From Candidatus Uhrbacteria bacterium (GTDB taxonomy: Bacteria > Patescibacteriota > Patescibacteriia > 2-12-FULL-60-25), in assembly GCA_020850575.1 (NCBI GenBank), contig JADZEJ010000002.1, forward strand, positions 62,001 to 126,000: a stretch of 64,000 nucleotides of DNA, in the 5' to 3' direction. The translations under genes were made by a program, and so were the position numbers. The notes under the pieces were generated by a model. The model was not told where the DNA came from. It ran no database searches and saw only the letters and a program-made list of their open reading frames with translations. Within the stretch, counting starts at the first letter, position 1. Every line of letters starts with the position of its first letter. Shown here piece by piece: positions 41,488 through 49,815 of the stretch.

Positions 41488-42839
41488 ACAATCATGGGTA
41501 GTTGTTCCAGTTCGATTTTTTCACCAGTGGTGATACTTTCAATGCGATATGCTCCGTGTGTTGGTGCTTCGATGTATCCATTCCAAGCCATGCGCGCTAA
41601 ACCACCTGAATTAATCCAATCAAATAACCATTCATCGACATAACGTGGATCACCTTGAGCGACTCCACCACCAACCATTTTAATCCAAATTCTGTTGAAT
41701 TGTTCTTGTGAGCCGATGGATGGCGCCATGATAATAGGGATGCCTGCACCGGTATAAAAAGACATTTCACTCGGTTTCGTCCAGAGGATGTCTGTTTTTC
41801 GTAATGTTTTACTGAATTCACGAAAATATTCCGGACGATCATTGTAACTATCAATGAATAAATTTTTGTTCAATAGAGATTTAAGTCCGTAATCCTTCGC
41901 TTTTGAATAAAATATGTCTGCAAGTTCTTTTTTTGTACCAGCCACCATCCGTAAAACGATTTCTTGATTACGCATGCGTTTTTTTAAACTTTGCATAACA
42001 TTTAATGCAAGATTTTTTTGCGCACCTGCGCCTCCGATAGCAAAGGTTACTGTTAAAGGATGGTTTGACTTTAATGGACAGCTTCCAGAGCCTAGTTCAG
42101 CTTCTAATGTTCTCCAGTATTTTTTAACAAAAATTCCATTCGGGTCGAGATTGCATAAACGACCAACCAAATCTTTTTTGATAATGTCTCCTTCGGGACC
42201 GCCGATGAGCTCTTTTGGGAGTGGAAATCCAGTTAAAAAAATATTTTTTGGATTTACACCATATAATTTTAGACGTTCAACGACTCGACCATTCGGTGCA
42301 AAATATTTGATTCGACTCTTTTTTGGATTCATTGCCACCCAAGCACGACTCATATCAGCATCACATACTTGAAGATAAATATCACCAGGATAATTATAAA
42401 TTTCTGCGGCAAAAGCAGGCATAAAAAACGTACAAACTAAAGGTTTTGGATTTTGTGCCAGTTTTTCAATCAGGTGCCTGCATAAACCTAACTTTTCTAT
42501 AAAGTAATATGTTTGTTTTACTTGAATTGTTGGCATTGAAAGATCACGCCTTGGATAAAATGGTGCAATACGTTGCATTCGATCCATTACTTCAAAAGCC
42601 GCATCACCGATGAATGGAATCGGTTTTAGCCGTGAAATCATTTCGTATAGACGGCGGCTATCATTCCAGAGTTTTTTATCTTTTATCGGGATGTCTTCGT
42701 AGTCGTTTGCGGTAATTATTCCGCCAGAAGCTAGATCACGTAAGGCATATGCAGCTCTTTCATGACCATAACCCATATTCACCGAGATGACATAGGCATT
42801 GTCACGTTGAAGACTATTTGTTTTTTTTGTGAAGGTCAT
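41484..42839 (-). CDS. GT28-like glycosyltransferase (MurG/processive diacylglycerol glycosyltransferase type)
   Basis: 451 residues, no signal peptide. NMGYGHERAAYALRDLA is the glycine-rich GT-B start; a C-terminal nucleotide-sugar region has FAIGGAGAQK, then KPSEMSFYTGAGIPIIMAPSIGSQEQFNR. It resembles MGDG synthase/UgtP-like enzymes more than MurG, so it probably glycosylates a membrane lipid. First gene of the operon with uppP and the P-type ATPase. A different acceptor is possible. Confidence 0.78.
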   Translation of the reverse strand: MTFTKKTNSLQRDNAYVISVNMGYGHERAAYALRDLASGGIITANDYEDIPIKDKKLWNDSRRLYEMISRLKPIPFIGDAAFEVMDRMQRIAPFYPRRDLSMPTIQVKQTYYFIEKLGLCRHLIEKLAQNPKPLVCTFFMPAFAAEIYNYPGDIYLQVCDADMSRAWVAMNPKKSRIKYFAPNGRVVERLKLYGVNPKNIFLTGFPLPKELIGGPEGDIIKKDLVGRLCNLDPNGIFVKKYWRTLEAELGSGSCPLKSNHPLTVTFAIGGAGAQKNLALNVMQSLKKRMRNQEIVLRMVAGTKKELADIFYSKAKDYGLKSLLNKNLFIDSYNDRPEYFREFSKTLRKTDILWTKPSEMSFYTGAGIPIIMAPSIGSQEQFNRIWIKMVGGGVAQGDPRYVDEWLFDWINSGGLARMAWNGYIEAPTHGAYRIESITTGEKIELEQLPMIV

Positions 42840-42864
42840 AACTTTAGCTTAAACATTTATTGTC

Positions 42865-42870
42865 ATTATA
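42865..42870 (-). promoter_or_regulatory. Extended -10 box of the glycosyltransferase-uppP-ATPase operon
   Basis: On the minus strand TGA-TATAAT, a perfect -10 with extension, lies 25 bases before the ATG; leader of about 20 bases. Confidence 0.6.
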
Positions 42871-42930
42871 TCATGTGTGAGTTACATCGTTACTTGCTCG
42901 TATTTTTTTCTTGGTTTAAGCTATTGGTCT

Positions 42931-43476
42931 ATGAAAGGAATCAATTTGTATCATGAAATAGAGGCGGGGAGTGTAGAGGAGTTTAAAATGGTGGTAGATT
43001 TACCAAAATTTTCATCAAACAAATACGAGTATGATGAAGAGGGCGGTTATTTTAAACTCGATCGCGTTCTTCATTCGCAGATGTTTTATCCTTTTGACTA
43101 CGGGTTTATTCCGCAAACTCATTCGGATGATGGAGATGCGATTGATGTGTGTTTGTTGGTAACGTATCCAACCTTTCCCGGTTGTGTTGTGAAGTGTCGT
43201 GCTATAGGTATGATTAAAACTTCGGATGAAAAAGGGGGAGATAACAAGATCTTAGCTGTTCCGGTGTCAAAGTTGGACCCTCGTTTTGATGAGATAACAT
43301 CGATTGATGATTTACCAAAGCATGTACAAGAAGAATTATTATTGCACTTTAAAGAGATTAAAAAATTGGAAAAGGCGAAATACGATAAAGTACAGATTAA
43401 TGGTTTTGGTTCTGTTGATGAAGCAAAAGCGGAGATTCAGAGGGCTATGGATGCATATAAAGCTAAACACGTTTAA
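42931..43476 (+). CDS. ppa: Inorganic pyrophosphatase
   Basis: 181 residues from the ATG at 42931. Family I PPase: EIPKG is replaced by VDLPKFSSNKYEYDEE, followed by DRVL, the metal-binding YGFIPQTHSDDGDAIDVCLL and later KILAVPVSKLDPRF. Hydrolyses PPi to drive biosynthesis. The frame is open upstream to 42877, but that stretch overlaps the divergent promoter and looks non-coding. Confidence 0.95.
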   Translation: MKGINLYHEIEAGSVEEFKMVVDLPKFSSNKYEYDEEGGYFKLDRVLHSQMFYPFDYGFIPQTHSDDGDAIDVCLLVTYPTFPGCVVKCRAIGMIKTSDEKGGDNKILAVPVSKLDPRFDEITSIDDLPKHVQEELLLHFKEIKKLEKAKYDKVQINGFGSVDEAKAEIQRAMDAYKAKHV

Positions 43477-43487
43477 CTTAATTTTAA

Positions 43488-43522
43488 ATAAAAACTCTCT
43501 ACATAGAGAGTTTTTATTTTTT
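43488..43522 (+). terminator. Terminator after ppa
   Basis: AAAAACTCTC pairs with GAGAGTTTTT around TACATA, then a T-run. Confidence 0.88.
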
Positions 43523-43562
43523 TTAATTTGAATTATTTGATTGATTTTAAAGCCAGATACTC

Positions 43563-43591
43563 TTGAAAAGAAATCATTTCAATGATAGAAT
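43563..43591 (+). promoter_or_regulatory. Promoter of tRNA-Trp
   Basis: TTGAAA 43563-43568, 17-base spacer, TAGAAT 43586-43591; start about 35 bases upstream of the tRNA. Confidence 0.6.
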
Positions 43592-43632
43592 TTACCTTGT
43601 TCGGTTCGTAAAGTACTTTCATTAAAAATCTT

Positions 43633-43706
43633 AGGGGCGTAGTATAATGGTAGTACATCGGTCTCCAAAACCGCTAGCGTGGGTTCGATTCCCCCCGCCC
43701 CTGCCA
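43633..43706 (+). tRNA. tRNA-Trp (CCA)
   Basis: 74 nt with encoded CCA. Acceptor AGGGGCG / CGCCCCT, discriminator G73, anticodon loop CTCCAAA (CCA), T-loop GGTTCGATTCC. Confidence 0.97.
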
Positions 43707-43711
43707 CGCCG

Positions 43712-43740
43712 AACACTCGTCAACCGACGAGTGTTTTGCT
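43712..43740. terminator. Terminator between tRNA-Trp and the convergent gene
   Basis: AACACTCGTC pairs with GACGAGTGTT around a short ACC-type loop; T-rich on the plus strand. Confidence 0.8.
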
Positions 43741-43759
43741 ACCGAGAAAAATGGTTGTT

Positions 43760-44239
43760 TCAGCGTAAAATCTGGCTTACTGTCTTTGATTGTGGAGTTC
43801 GATAGTTACGTATCGAAGCGTCTGCGATATCAGCCATGTGCTCTGCACGGTTGTGCTCCTTTAAATATTCAGCATCATGTGCGAGCGTTCGTAGTCTTTC
43901 AGATACGGGTATCGTCATGTAGTCGTCCGGATCCAGTCCGATGACTTTTGATCCGGGTAAAATCATATCCATTTCATCCATCTCGTGTCCTTTTCCAGAT
44001 CCGATGCTTATAACCGTCACGCCGCGTTCAACGTTATTCGGTTTTAGCACGCCTGGCTCCTTGTATCTTATTTTTGGCGAGAGATATCTTCCGATCTTCA
44101 ATTCCTCAACCATCCAGTCCGCTCTTTGCGTCAATGCCTTATCGATGGGTCCACGCGTTACGGCGCGCATGAGCGATTCTTTTATGCCATATCGTTTTGG
44201 GGTTGGCATTTCTGATCGCATGGAAGATTTTTCGTTCAT
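43760..44239 (-). pseudogene. Truncated SAM-dependent methyltransferase-like gene
   Basis: 159 residues. After an ~80-residue helical N-terminus comes VTVISIGSGKGHEMDEMD, a class I SAM-binding motif I, followed by VIGLDPDDY (motif II acidic strand). The frame then continues only to DIADAS, after which the expected hydrophobic motif IV strand is missing and an unrelated polar tail leads to the stop. Methyltransferases of this fold normally continue for another 80-100 residues. The most likely reading is a decayed or 3'-truncated gene. No Shine-Dalgarno sequence. Confidence 0.6.
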
Positions 44240-44457
44240 ATTGAAGAAAGTTTAACCTAAGTGATAATGAAAAACAATTTTCAAACCAATTATGATCATG
44301 TAGAACACTGGTTCATTAATCACGAACGTACAAACATTTATTACAATGCCCGCCAAGAAGAAATCACGGAAAAAAAGCTGTGGTTTTTTTGTATACGTGA
44401 ATGATGAGCGGTGTGTTAAACGGACGTGCTCGCTTTGTTGGTAGGTTTTAGAATTAC

Positions 44458-44492
44458 TAAAATACAAGCTTTTCAAGGCTTGTATTTTTTTT
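44458..44492. terminator. Terminator of the 44506 gene
   Basis: AATACAAGC pairs with GCTTGTATT, with T-runs on both strands. It lies just downstream of the minus-strand gene that ends at 44506. Confidence 0.75.
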
Positions 44493-44505
44493 AGCTCTTG
44501 TAATG

Positions 44506-45384
44506 TTATTTTCCAGTCAACATGACAGTGTCGAACCAGGCTTCTGCGGATTGTTTGAAAGTAGCTTCGTCAAATTTCCCATCACGATCCGTGTGCTGGT
44601 CTGGATTAGGGTGGCGTGGCATGTCGCGACCGGGTGCGATCGTGTACATTGAGGGCTTATCATTGGCGTCAGGTCCCATCATCATAAAGAGTTTCGTTGT
44701 AGGGCGCTTCGGACTATCTACGACCGGTACTACAACTGTGTCGCGCACAAGTTGAAACTGAATTTTACTTTCAGGATGTGATGCACGAAAGGATTCAATG
44801 TACGCATTCTTGTCTTCCATGGAACCAGATTTATTCAGCTCATACACTCGGTTCTGTTCCATGCGAACTGTCGCAATATCATGTGAAGTCAGAGTACCTT
44901 CTTCCATTAATTCATCCATAGATGCGATACCTTCCATACCCATATGCTTTCCCATTTGCATGTCGAATGTTGAGATCCCTTTTCGTTCCATTACATCCTC
45001 TGGGAGGTGCTTGGAAATATCTTGCATCAATTCAGTTAAAGAAGTCTGTTCAAATTGACTCCCAGGTTCTTTGGCATGGATATGCAAATCGTCAATATGT
45101 CCAGCGGTGGCGATCGAAACAGACAGAGTATTGTCTTTTGCGTCTTTGAACGTGTAAATAGCATGTTCTGCATCTACGCCTTCGGCAGCTGTACCGTCAC
45201 TTTTTGTAACCTTCACTTCTAAAGCCGGCTTCCATGGTTTTGAATCGTCTATTTTCGTAACCTCCACGGCTTGAAAACCTTCGTATATTGGGTCGATGTC
45301 AAGGGTGAATTTTGGCTTTTCCATGGATTCTGGGCGTGTGGTTGTTTCTATAGATGGTTGAGACAGTGGACGTTCATTTGTCAT
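44506..45384 (-). CDS. Acidic cytoplasmic protein, unknown
   Basis: 292 residues, no signal peptide or membrane segment; acidic with many Met, Asp, Glu and His. A central strand-rich domain (residues ~25-120) contains IDDLHIHAKEPGSQFE. The C-terminus includes TIAPGRDMPRHPNPDQHTDRDG, a His/Asp-rich segment that may bind metal, and a helix with the final AWFDTVMLTGK. No family recognised. Transcribed divergently from the cytochrome b5-like gene. Confidence 0.75.
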   Translation of the reverse strand: MTNERPLSQPSIETTTRPESMEKPKFTLDIDPIYEGFQAVEVTKIDDSKPWKPALEVKVTKSDGTAAEGVDAEHAIYTFKDAKDNTLSVSIATAGHIDDLHIHAKEPGSQFEQTSLTELMQDISKHLPEDVMERKGISTFDMQMGKHMGMEGIASMDELMEEGTLTSHDIATVRMEQNRVYELNKSGSMEDKNAYIESFRASHPESKIQFQLVRDTVVVPVVDSPKRPTTKLFMMMGPDANDKPSMYTIAPGRDMPRHPNPDQHTDRDGKFDEATFKQSAEAWFDTVMLTGK

Positions 45385-45560
45385 ATTGCTTATTCATGAA
45401 TAAATAATAACTTTATAAGTATAATTAAGATGGTTTTAGAATACAATCCGTATTTGTTATTATGAAAATGGAACACAATGATTGAGAAAAATAAGAGAGA
45501 AGCGAATAATTTGTATTGTCTGTTTAATAACAGTGTGATATTATTTATTAGATAAAAAAT

Positions 45561-45953
45561 ATGAATAAAAAATCTGTTATCAGCATCATTCTTGCATCAG
45601 CACTTATTATTGGCGGAGGATATATCATATACGCCGAACGCCCTGTGATGAAATTGTCTCAATCCCAGGTTGAACAAAATACGACTTCACAGACATCATC
45701 AAATCAAGAAAAAGATGAACTTGCTTATACAATGACAGATATATCATCACATAATGTTCCTGAAAATTGCTGGAGTGTTGTTAAGGGAAATGTGTACGAT
45801 TTAACATCAAGGGTTACCCGTCATCCAGGTGGTGAAAAACCAATTAAGGGTTTATGTGGTATTGACGCAACCAGTGCTTTTGAACGAAAACATGGACTTT
45901 CGAAGAATCCTAATGCTGCTTTAGCTTTATTGAAAATTGGGGTTTTGAAATAG
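45561..45953 (+). CDS. Membrane-anchored cytochrome b5-like heme-binding protein
   Basis: 130 residues. N-terminal membrane anchor (residues ~5-25), a Gln/Ser/Thr-rich linker, then a cytochrome b5-like domain of ~75 residues: YTMTDISSHNVPENCWSVV, GNVYDLTSRVTRHPGG (first heme-ligand His in HPGG), and a second His in FERKHG. The domain faces outside if the N-terminal segment is a signal anchor. Followed after 2 bases by a DoxX-family gene. Electron transfer or heme binding is inferred. Confidence 0.85.
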   Translation: MNKKSVISIILASALIIGGGYIIYAERPVMKLSQSQVEQNTTSQTSSNQEKDELAYTMTDISSHNVPENCWSVVKGNVYDLTSRVTRHPGGEKPIKGLCGIDATSAFERKHGLSKNPNAALALLKIGVLK

Positions 45954-45955
45954 GT

Positions 45956-46360
45956 ATGTCGAGTTGGTCAATTGAGTCTCAGGTCGTTTTACGTTGGTCA
46001 TTTTCTTTTTTGTTTGCATGGTTTGGTTTGCAACAGATGTTACATCCGGCTGATTGGGTGAGTTTTTTGCCGGAATGGACTGGATATATGCCAATTCCGG
46101 GTGAGATGTTGGTGCGGTTGAATGGTTGGGTTGAATTTATTTGTTGTATTGCATTGTTTATAGGTTGTTATACTCGTGTCATAGCTGCTTTTTTAGCGAT
46201 GCACTTAATTGGTATCGCAGTAACAACAGGCGGTGCGATTGGAGTACGTGATAGCGTTTTGGCGACTATAGGAATTGCTTTAACTTTGTCTAAACCTGAT
46301 GAGTGGACTTTGGATGCAAAGACAATTAAGAAAGTGATCATGGCGACCACGATTACTTAG
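45956..46360 (+). CDS. DoxX-family membrane protein
   Basis: 134 residues with four membrane helices. VVLRWSFSFLFAWFGLQQMLHPADW and a glutamate-containing second helix (RLNGWVEFICCIALFIG) fit the DoxX/DoxD-like family, members of which occur in thiol and quinone redox systems. Two bases after the cytochrome b5-like gene, suggesting a shared redox role. Confidence 0.82.
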   Translation: MSSWSIESQVVLRWSFSFLFAWFGLQQMLHPADWVSFLPEWTGYMPIPGEMLVRLNGWVEFICCIALFIGCYTRVIAAFLAMHLIGIAVTTGGAIGVRDSVLATIGIALTLSKPDEWTLDAKTIKKVIMATTIT

Positions 46361-46381
46361 TAAGGCATAATGTGATAATTT

Positions 46382-46957
46382 GTGATTGTTACTTTTTTAA
46401 AAAGCGCTACGAAATTGACTGAATTGCCACGGGGGAAAAAACCTCATATTGCTTTTGTTGGTCGTTCAAATGTTGGAAAATCGACTTTATTGAATGATTT
46501 GGCGGGAAAAAAAGGTCTGGCTTATGTGAGTTCGATGCCTGGTCGAACGCAGTTGATCAATATTTTTGAGGTTGATCATCGTTTTTATTTGGTTGATTTG
46601 CCAGGATATGGATATGCGAAAATTTCTCACGACAAAAAACAAGATTTTATTCGATTATTACGTACGTATTTATCAGAAACGGAAGAACTCGTTTTGGTTT
46701 TTCTAGTGATTGATGCGCGGCAAGGTTTAACTGAGCTAGATCAGAATATGCTGGCTCAATTAGAAGGTGTTGAAATACCTTGTGCGATCATTGTAAATAA
46801 AATGGATAAACTTTCACGTTCGGTTGGATTGGCGCTTCTAAAAAAAATATCAATTGAATTTCCGAAGCATATTGTCTTATCTCATTCATCCGTTTCAGGA
46901 AAAGGAAATGGGGAGATTTGGGAGACGATTGAAAAATCTATCAGAAAAGGGGAGTAA
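46382..46957 (+). CDS. ysxC: Ribosome-biogenesis GTPase YsxC/EngB
   Basis: 191 residues with a GTG start. G1 GRSNVGKSTLLN, G2/G3 region with PGRTQLINIFEV and DLPGYGYAKIS, G4 NKMDKLS, G5 SHSSVSGKG. Required for 50S assembly in other bacteria. Confidence 0.96.
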   Translation: MIVTFLKSATKLTELPRGKKPHIAFVGRSNVGKSTLLNDLAGKKGLAYVSSMPGRTQLINIFEVDHRFYLVDLPGYGYAKISHDKKQDFIRLLRTYLSETEELVLVFLVIDARQGLTELDQNMLAQLEGVEIPCAIIVNKMDKLSRSVGLALLKKISIEFPKHIVLSHSSVSGKGNGEIWETIEKSIRKGE

Positions 46958-46980
46958 ATACACTTCCGGTTACTTTATAT

Positions 46981-47673
46981 ATGGCTAGCTTTCAAACGCA
47001 TATTACTTTTGGTGTTTCTCTGGGTGTGGTGAGCGCCATCAGTTTGATCCGTTTTGCTTTTGTGCCATTTGAATGGGAAATTCCTATCATGGTAAGTGTC
47101 TCAGCAATTATTGGAGCAATATTACCCGATATGGATAGTGATACGAGCTTGCCATTTCATATCACTTTTGGATCTTTGGCTTTAATCGGTTCAGGTTTCG
47201 GTTTTGTTATGGCGTTGCGTGTTTTTCCAGGTGAGTATGCTTGGATTGTCGGATTACCTTTGGGAATTTTTTTTGTCATTTGGGTCATTATTGGGAGTTT
47301 ATTTAAGCGTTTTACCGTTCACCGTGGTATGGCGCATTCGGTACCAGCAGCCTTTTTGGCTGGATTCGTTGTATATCTATGTGCTATACATTTTGGTTTT
47401 TCACTTTGGAATGCTTTTTTGATTGGTATCGCAATGATTTTAGGGTACGTTTTGCATTTGGTTTTGGATGAAGTACATGCAGCGATCAATTTTCACGGGA
47501 CTCCGTTTATACCAAATAAAGCATTAGGAAGTGCGTTGAAATTTACTTCAGGGAGTGCATCAGTTACAACTTTGGTGTATGTCGCTTTAATACTTCTGTT
47601 TCTTATAAACAGTACTGACTTGATTTTTTTAGTTCAAAAACTTGTCTCAGATGTCATAACTCGTATCCAATAA
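46981..47673 (+). CDS. YdjM/LexA-binding-like membrane-bound metal-dependent hydrolase
   Basis: 230 residues, six predicted membrane helices. FQTHITFGVSLG near the start, LPDMDSD and HRGMAHSVPAA, then LHLVLDEVHA: the His/Asp pattern of the DUF457/YdjM family, thought to be membrane-bound metal-dependent hydrolases. The substrate is unknown. Confidence 0.86.
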   Translation: MASFQTHITFGVSLGVVSAISLIRFAFVPFEWEIPIMVSVSAIIGAILPDMDSDTSLPFHITFGSLALIGSGFGFVMALRVFPGEYAWIVGLPLGIFFVIWVIIGSLFKRFTVHRGMAHSVPAAFLAGFVVYLCAIHFGFSLWNAFLIGIAMILGYVLHLVLDEVHAAINFHGTPFIPNKALGSALKFTSGSASVTTLVYVALILLFLINSTDLIFLVQKLVSDVITRIQ

Positions 47674-47708
47674 CATTTTTTGTTTGAAGTTTGTAAAGTC
47701 AGAAGAAT

Positions 47709-48056
47709 TTAAGTTTTTTTAAAACGGACAGAAAAGACGGGATCGTACTTTTGGTCATTTTCATCGGTAATTTGTACAGTTTCACCCCGCATTAGACTTG
47801 TAAGCGCCATATCCGAGAGCATCTGCGTATCGCTTAGGAGATGTTGTTTAAGCTCATCGATGCGGCGAAGCTCACTTTCAAATTCAACTTTAATAGATAC
47901 TTCAATTTGATTTTTTTTTGCTTTTAAGGTTTCCAGTTCTTGAAGAATATCTTGGTACGGCTTAGAACCGGCCAATGCTTCTTTAAAACTTCCGTTTAGT
48001 TTTTTCTTTTCTTGTTTTTTTTCTTTGATACGATTGAAAATTTCGTGGATATCCAT
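47709..48056 (-). CDS. Small coiled-coil protein, unknown
   Basis: 115 residues, highly charged: an N-terminal coiled coil (residues ~5-75) and a C-terminal strand-like part with VRFKKT at the end. The shape recalls coiled-coil transcription-cleavage or chaperone-like factors, but without conserved motifs. A near-leaderless -10 box (TGT-TATACT, 48077-48072) precedes it. Confidence 0.72.
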   Translation of the reverse strand: MDIHEIFNRIKEKKQEKKKLNGSFKEALAGSKPYQDILQELETLKAKKNQIEVSIKVEFESELRRIDELKQHLLSDTQMLSDMALTSLMRGETVQITDENDQKYDPVFSVRFKKT

Positions 48057-48071
48057 AGTGATGTGGCGTTA

Positions 48072-48093
48072 AGTATAACAGACGCGGTACAAT
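48072..48093. promoter_or_regulatory. Overlapping divergent promoters
   Basis: Minus strand: TGT-TATACT (48077-48072) for the coiled-coil gene. Plus strand: TACAAT (48088-48093), ending 7 bases before the ATG at 48101, a leaderless arrangement. Two genes share only 44 bases between their start codons. Confidence 0.55.
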
Positions 48094-48100
48094 CGTAAAC

Positions 48101-49009
48101 ATGTATTGGTTTTTGAATTGGATAAGCTCAGGGATCGTTCTTCATCATCTTGCATTTGGCATCTTGCTTTTGGCTTTTTTGCAATTATCCTATCCGGCAT
48201 ATGCCGCTTTTAAAAAACGACGAAGCGCATACGGTATTGTTTTTAATCGAGAGACTGATATTCCTGAAGCTTTAGTCAGTGTGAGTTTGCGTGATTTACA
48301 TGGTCGTATCGTGCGGACGGCAGTTACAGATAATGATGGCAAGTATAAAATTTTAGCTCCAAAGGGAGAGTATTTTGTAGAAGCACGTAAACAAGGGTTT
48401 GTTTTTCCTTCAACTTTAGTGGGAAAACAAGCGGAACATCACATTTTTGATAATATTTTACCCAGCACTCATATCGTTATTAAGGATTATGGTGTTATGA
48501 CGAAAAATATTCCGATTGATCCTGTGGACGGTCAGGGGAATAACTCTCGATGGTTTTGGCGACTACGCTTACCCAAAGGATTTCAGTATTTTTTGGGTTT
48601 CTTAGGGCCGGTGATTGCTTTTAGTGTTTTGAATGTTTGGTTTTGGAGATCTCCAGTGGCTTGGGTTCTTTTTTTGGTATATTTTATTCATGTCATCGAT
48701 CGCGTGGCTTCATTTAAACCTCCTGAGCCTCCGTATGGCGTTATTCGAGATGCTGTACACAAACAACCAATCGAGAAAGCCATTGTTCGTGTTTTTGATT
48801 CACGATTTAATAAATTACTTGAAACACAGATCACTTCGCGCAAGGGGAGATATGCTTTTGTCGTAAATCGAGGTCAATACCGTATTAGAATTGAAAAAAC
48901 AGGGTATAAGACAGTTGTTATTAATTATCCTAAAGTTACAACGGATATGTTTTTATTAGCGAAAAACGTTGTTTTGAAACCGCTTGGTATGCATCCAACG
49001 GATGCGTGA
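48101..49009 (+). CDS. Membrane protein with two carboxypeptidase-regulatory-like domains
   Basis: 302 residues. An N-terminal membrane helix (residues ~10-35), a beta-sandwich domain (residues ~45-125, with ALVSVSLRDLHGRIVRTAVT and YFVEARKQGFVFP), two membrane helices (~150-200), then a second copy of the fold (~210-290, KAIVRVFDSRFNKLLETQIT, YRIRIEKTGYKTV). These CarboxypepD_reg/Cna-B-like folds usually occur in envelope proteins. Role unknown. Confidence 0.84.
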   Translation: MYWFLNWISSGIVLHHLAFGILLLAFLQLSYPAYAAFKKRRSAYGIVFNRETDIPEALVSVSLRDLHGRIVRTAVTDNDGKYKILAPKGEYFVEARKQGFVFPSTLVGKQAEHHIFDNILPSTHIVIKDYGVMTKNIPIDPVDGQGNNSRWFWRLRLPKGFQYFLGFLGPVIAFSVLNVWFWRSPVAWVLFLVYFIHVIDRVASFKPPEPPYGVIRDAVHKQPIEKAIVRVFDSRFNKLLETQITSRKGRYAFVVNRGQYRIRIEKTGYKTVVINYPKVTTDMFLLAKNVVLKPLGMHPTDA

Positions 49010-49066
49010 TTTTTTACATTCATTTTTGAGATCGAATTGAATATTTTCTTTCATACAGAACATGCA

Positions 49067-49095
49067 TTGACCCTTGGTTTTGAAACAGGTAGCAT
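49067..49095 (+). promoter_or_regulatory. Complete promoter with leaderless geometry
   Basis: TTGACC 49067-49072, 17-base spacer, TAGCAT 49090-49095; the ATG at 49102 starts 7 bases after the -10 box, so transcription should begin on the start codon. Confidence 0.65.
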
Positions 49096-49101
49096 GTGTT
49101 C

Positions 49102-49578
49102 ATGTTAACGGAATTTGTCGGTCTTCAATTGACCCGTGAAGAGCTATTAGAAATACAAAAAGCTCTTTTAGCCCAGGCTTTTTTGTTGGATACAGTACGT
49201 CGTGAAAAGGGTGAAATTGAACCTGATGAACATGAGCTTTTGCAGAAAATTGAAGCTCTTTTAGGTGAAACAGATGAATCTTTACATGCTTTAGATCATT
49301 GTGTTGAAGATGAGATGTGGGAGTATGCTTGGTATGCATTTACGGATGAATGGGCTTGGCATCGATCGCTTCAAACGGTAAAACTTAATAAAGGTTCACA
49401 ATTTGATTCATTGACTGAAATTGAAAAAGAAGAATTGATAGAACGTGAGTACAAAGAACATTTTGATCAATATGTTACCGAGATAGACATGCGTGAGTCT
49501 TTAGGAAAAAAGAAATTTATTGGTTTAGTTGTTGCGGATCAGCAAAAACCGGATTCGAAATCAGGGAAAAAGGATTAA
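49102..49578 (+). CDS. Acidic helical protein, unknown
   Basis: 158 residues from the ATG at 49102, set by the promoter. Very acidic and helical: ELLEIQKALLAQAFLLD and a Trp-rich segment WEYAWYAFTDEWAWHRS. No signal peptide. No family recognised. Its 3' end overlaps the convergent small membrane gene by 62 bases. Confidence 0.75.
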   Translation: MLTEFVGLQLTREELLEIQKALLAQAFLLDTVRREKGEIEPDEHELLQKIEALLGETDESLHALDHCVEDEMWEYAWYAFTDEWAWHRSLQTVKLNKGSQFDSLTEIEKEELIEREYKEHFDQYVTEIDMRESLGKKKFIGLVVADQQKPDSKSGKKD

Positions 49579-49741
49579 GACTGCCGATTGCAATAGCAGC
49601 AAAAATATAGATGGTTAAAAAACCGCCGATAATGATCATAAACGCATGTTCATTTTCGATGACTTCAGCAAAAAAATGTTTTATGAGATAGGCAAGCCCT
49701 AAAACAAATAAGGCAATTATTATTCCCCATGGGATTGGCAT
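49517..49741 (-). CDS. Small two-helix membrane protein
   Basis: About 74 residues from the ATG at 49741, preceded by TGG-TATGTT about 9 bases upstream. Two membrane helices (IIIALFVLGLAYLI and FMIIIGGFLTIYIFAAIA) with a charged loop. The hydrophobic organisation supports a real gene, despite a 3' overlap with the convergent acidic-protein gene. Confidence 0.6.
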   Translation of the reverse strand: MPIPWGIIIALFVLGLAYLIKHFFAEVIENEHAFMIIIGGFLTIYIFAAIAIGSLNPFSLISNPVFADPQQLNQ

Positions 49742-49815
49742 ACTGAAAATAACATACCATTCAAATCCGCTTGTCGGCAAGTAGTTTTTGTGGTGTAATT
49801 ACTTTGAAATGACGT

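Noticed and set aside
44252-44476. 74-residue minus-strand frame
   Set aside because: Composition is random-like, it has no start signal, and it overlaps a terminator region; treated as non-coding.
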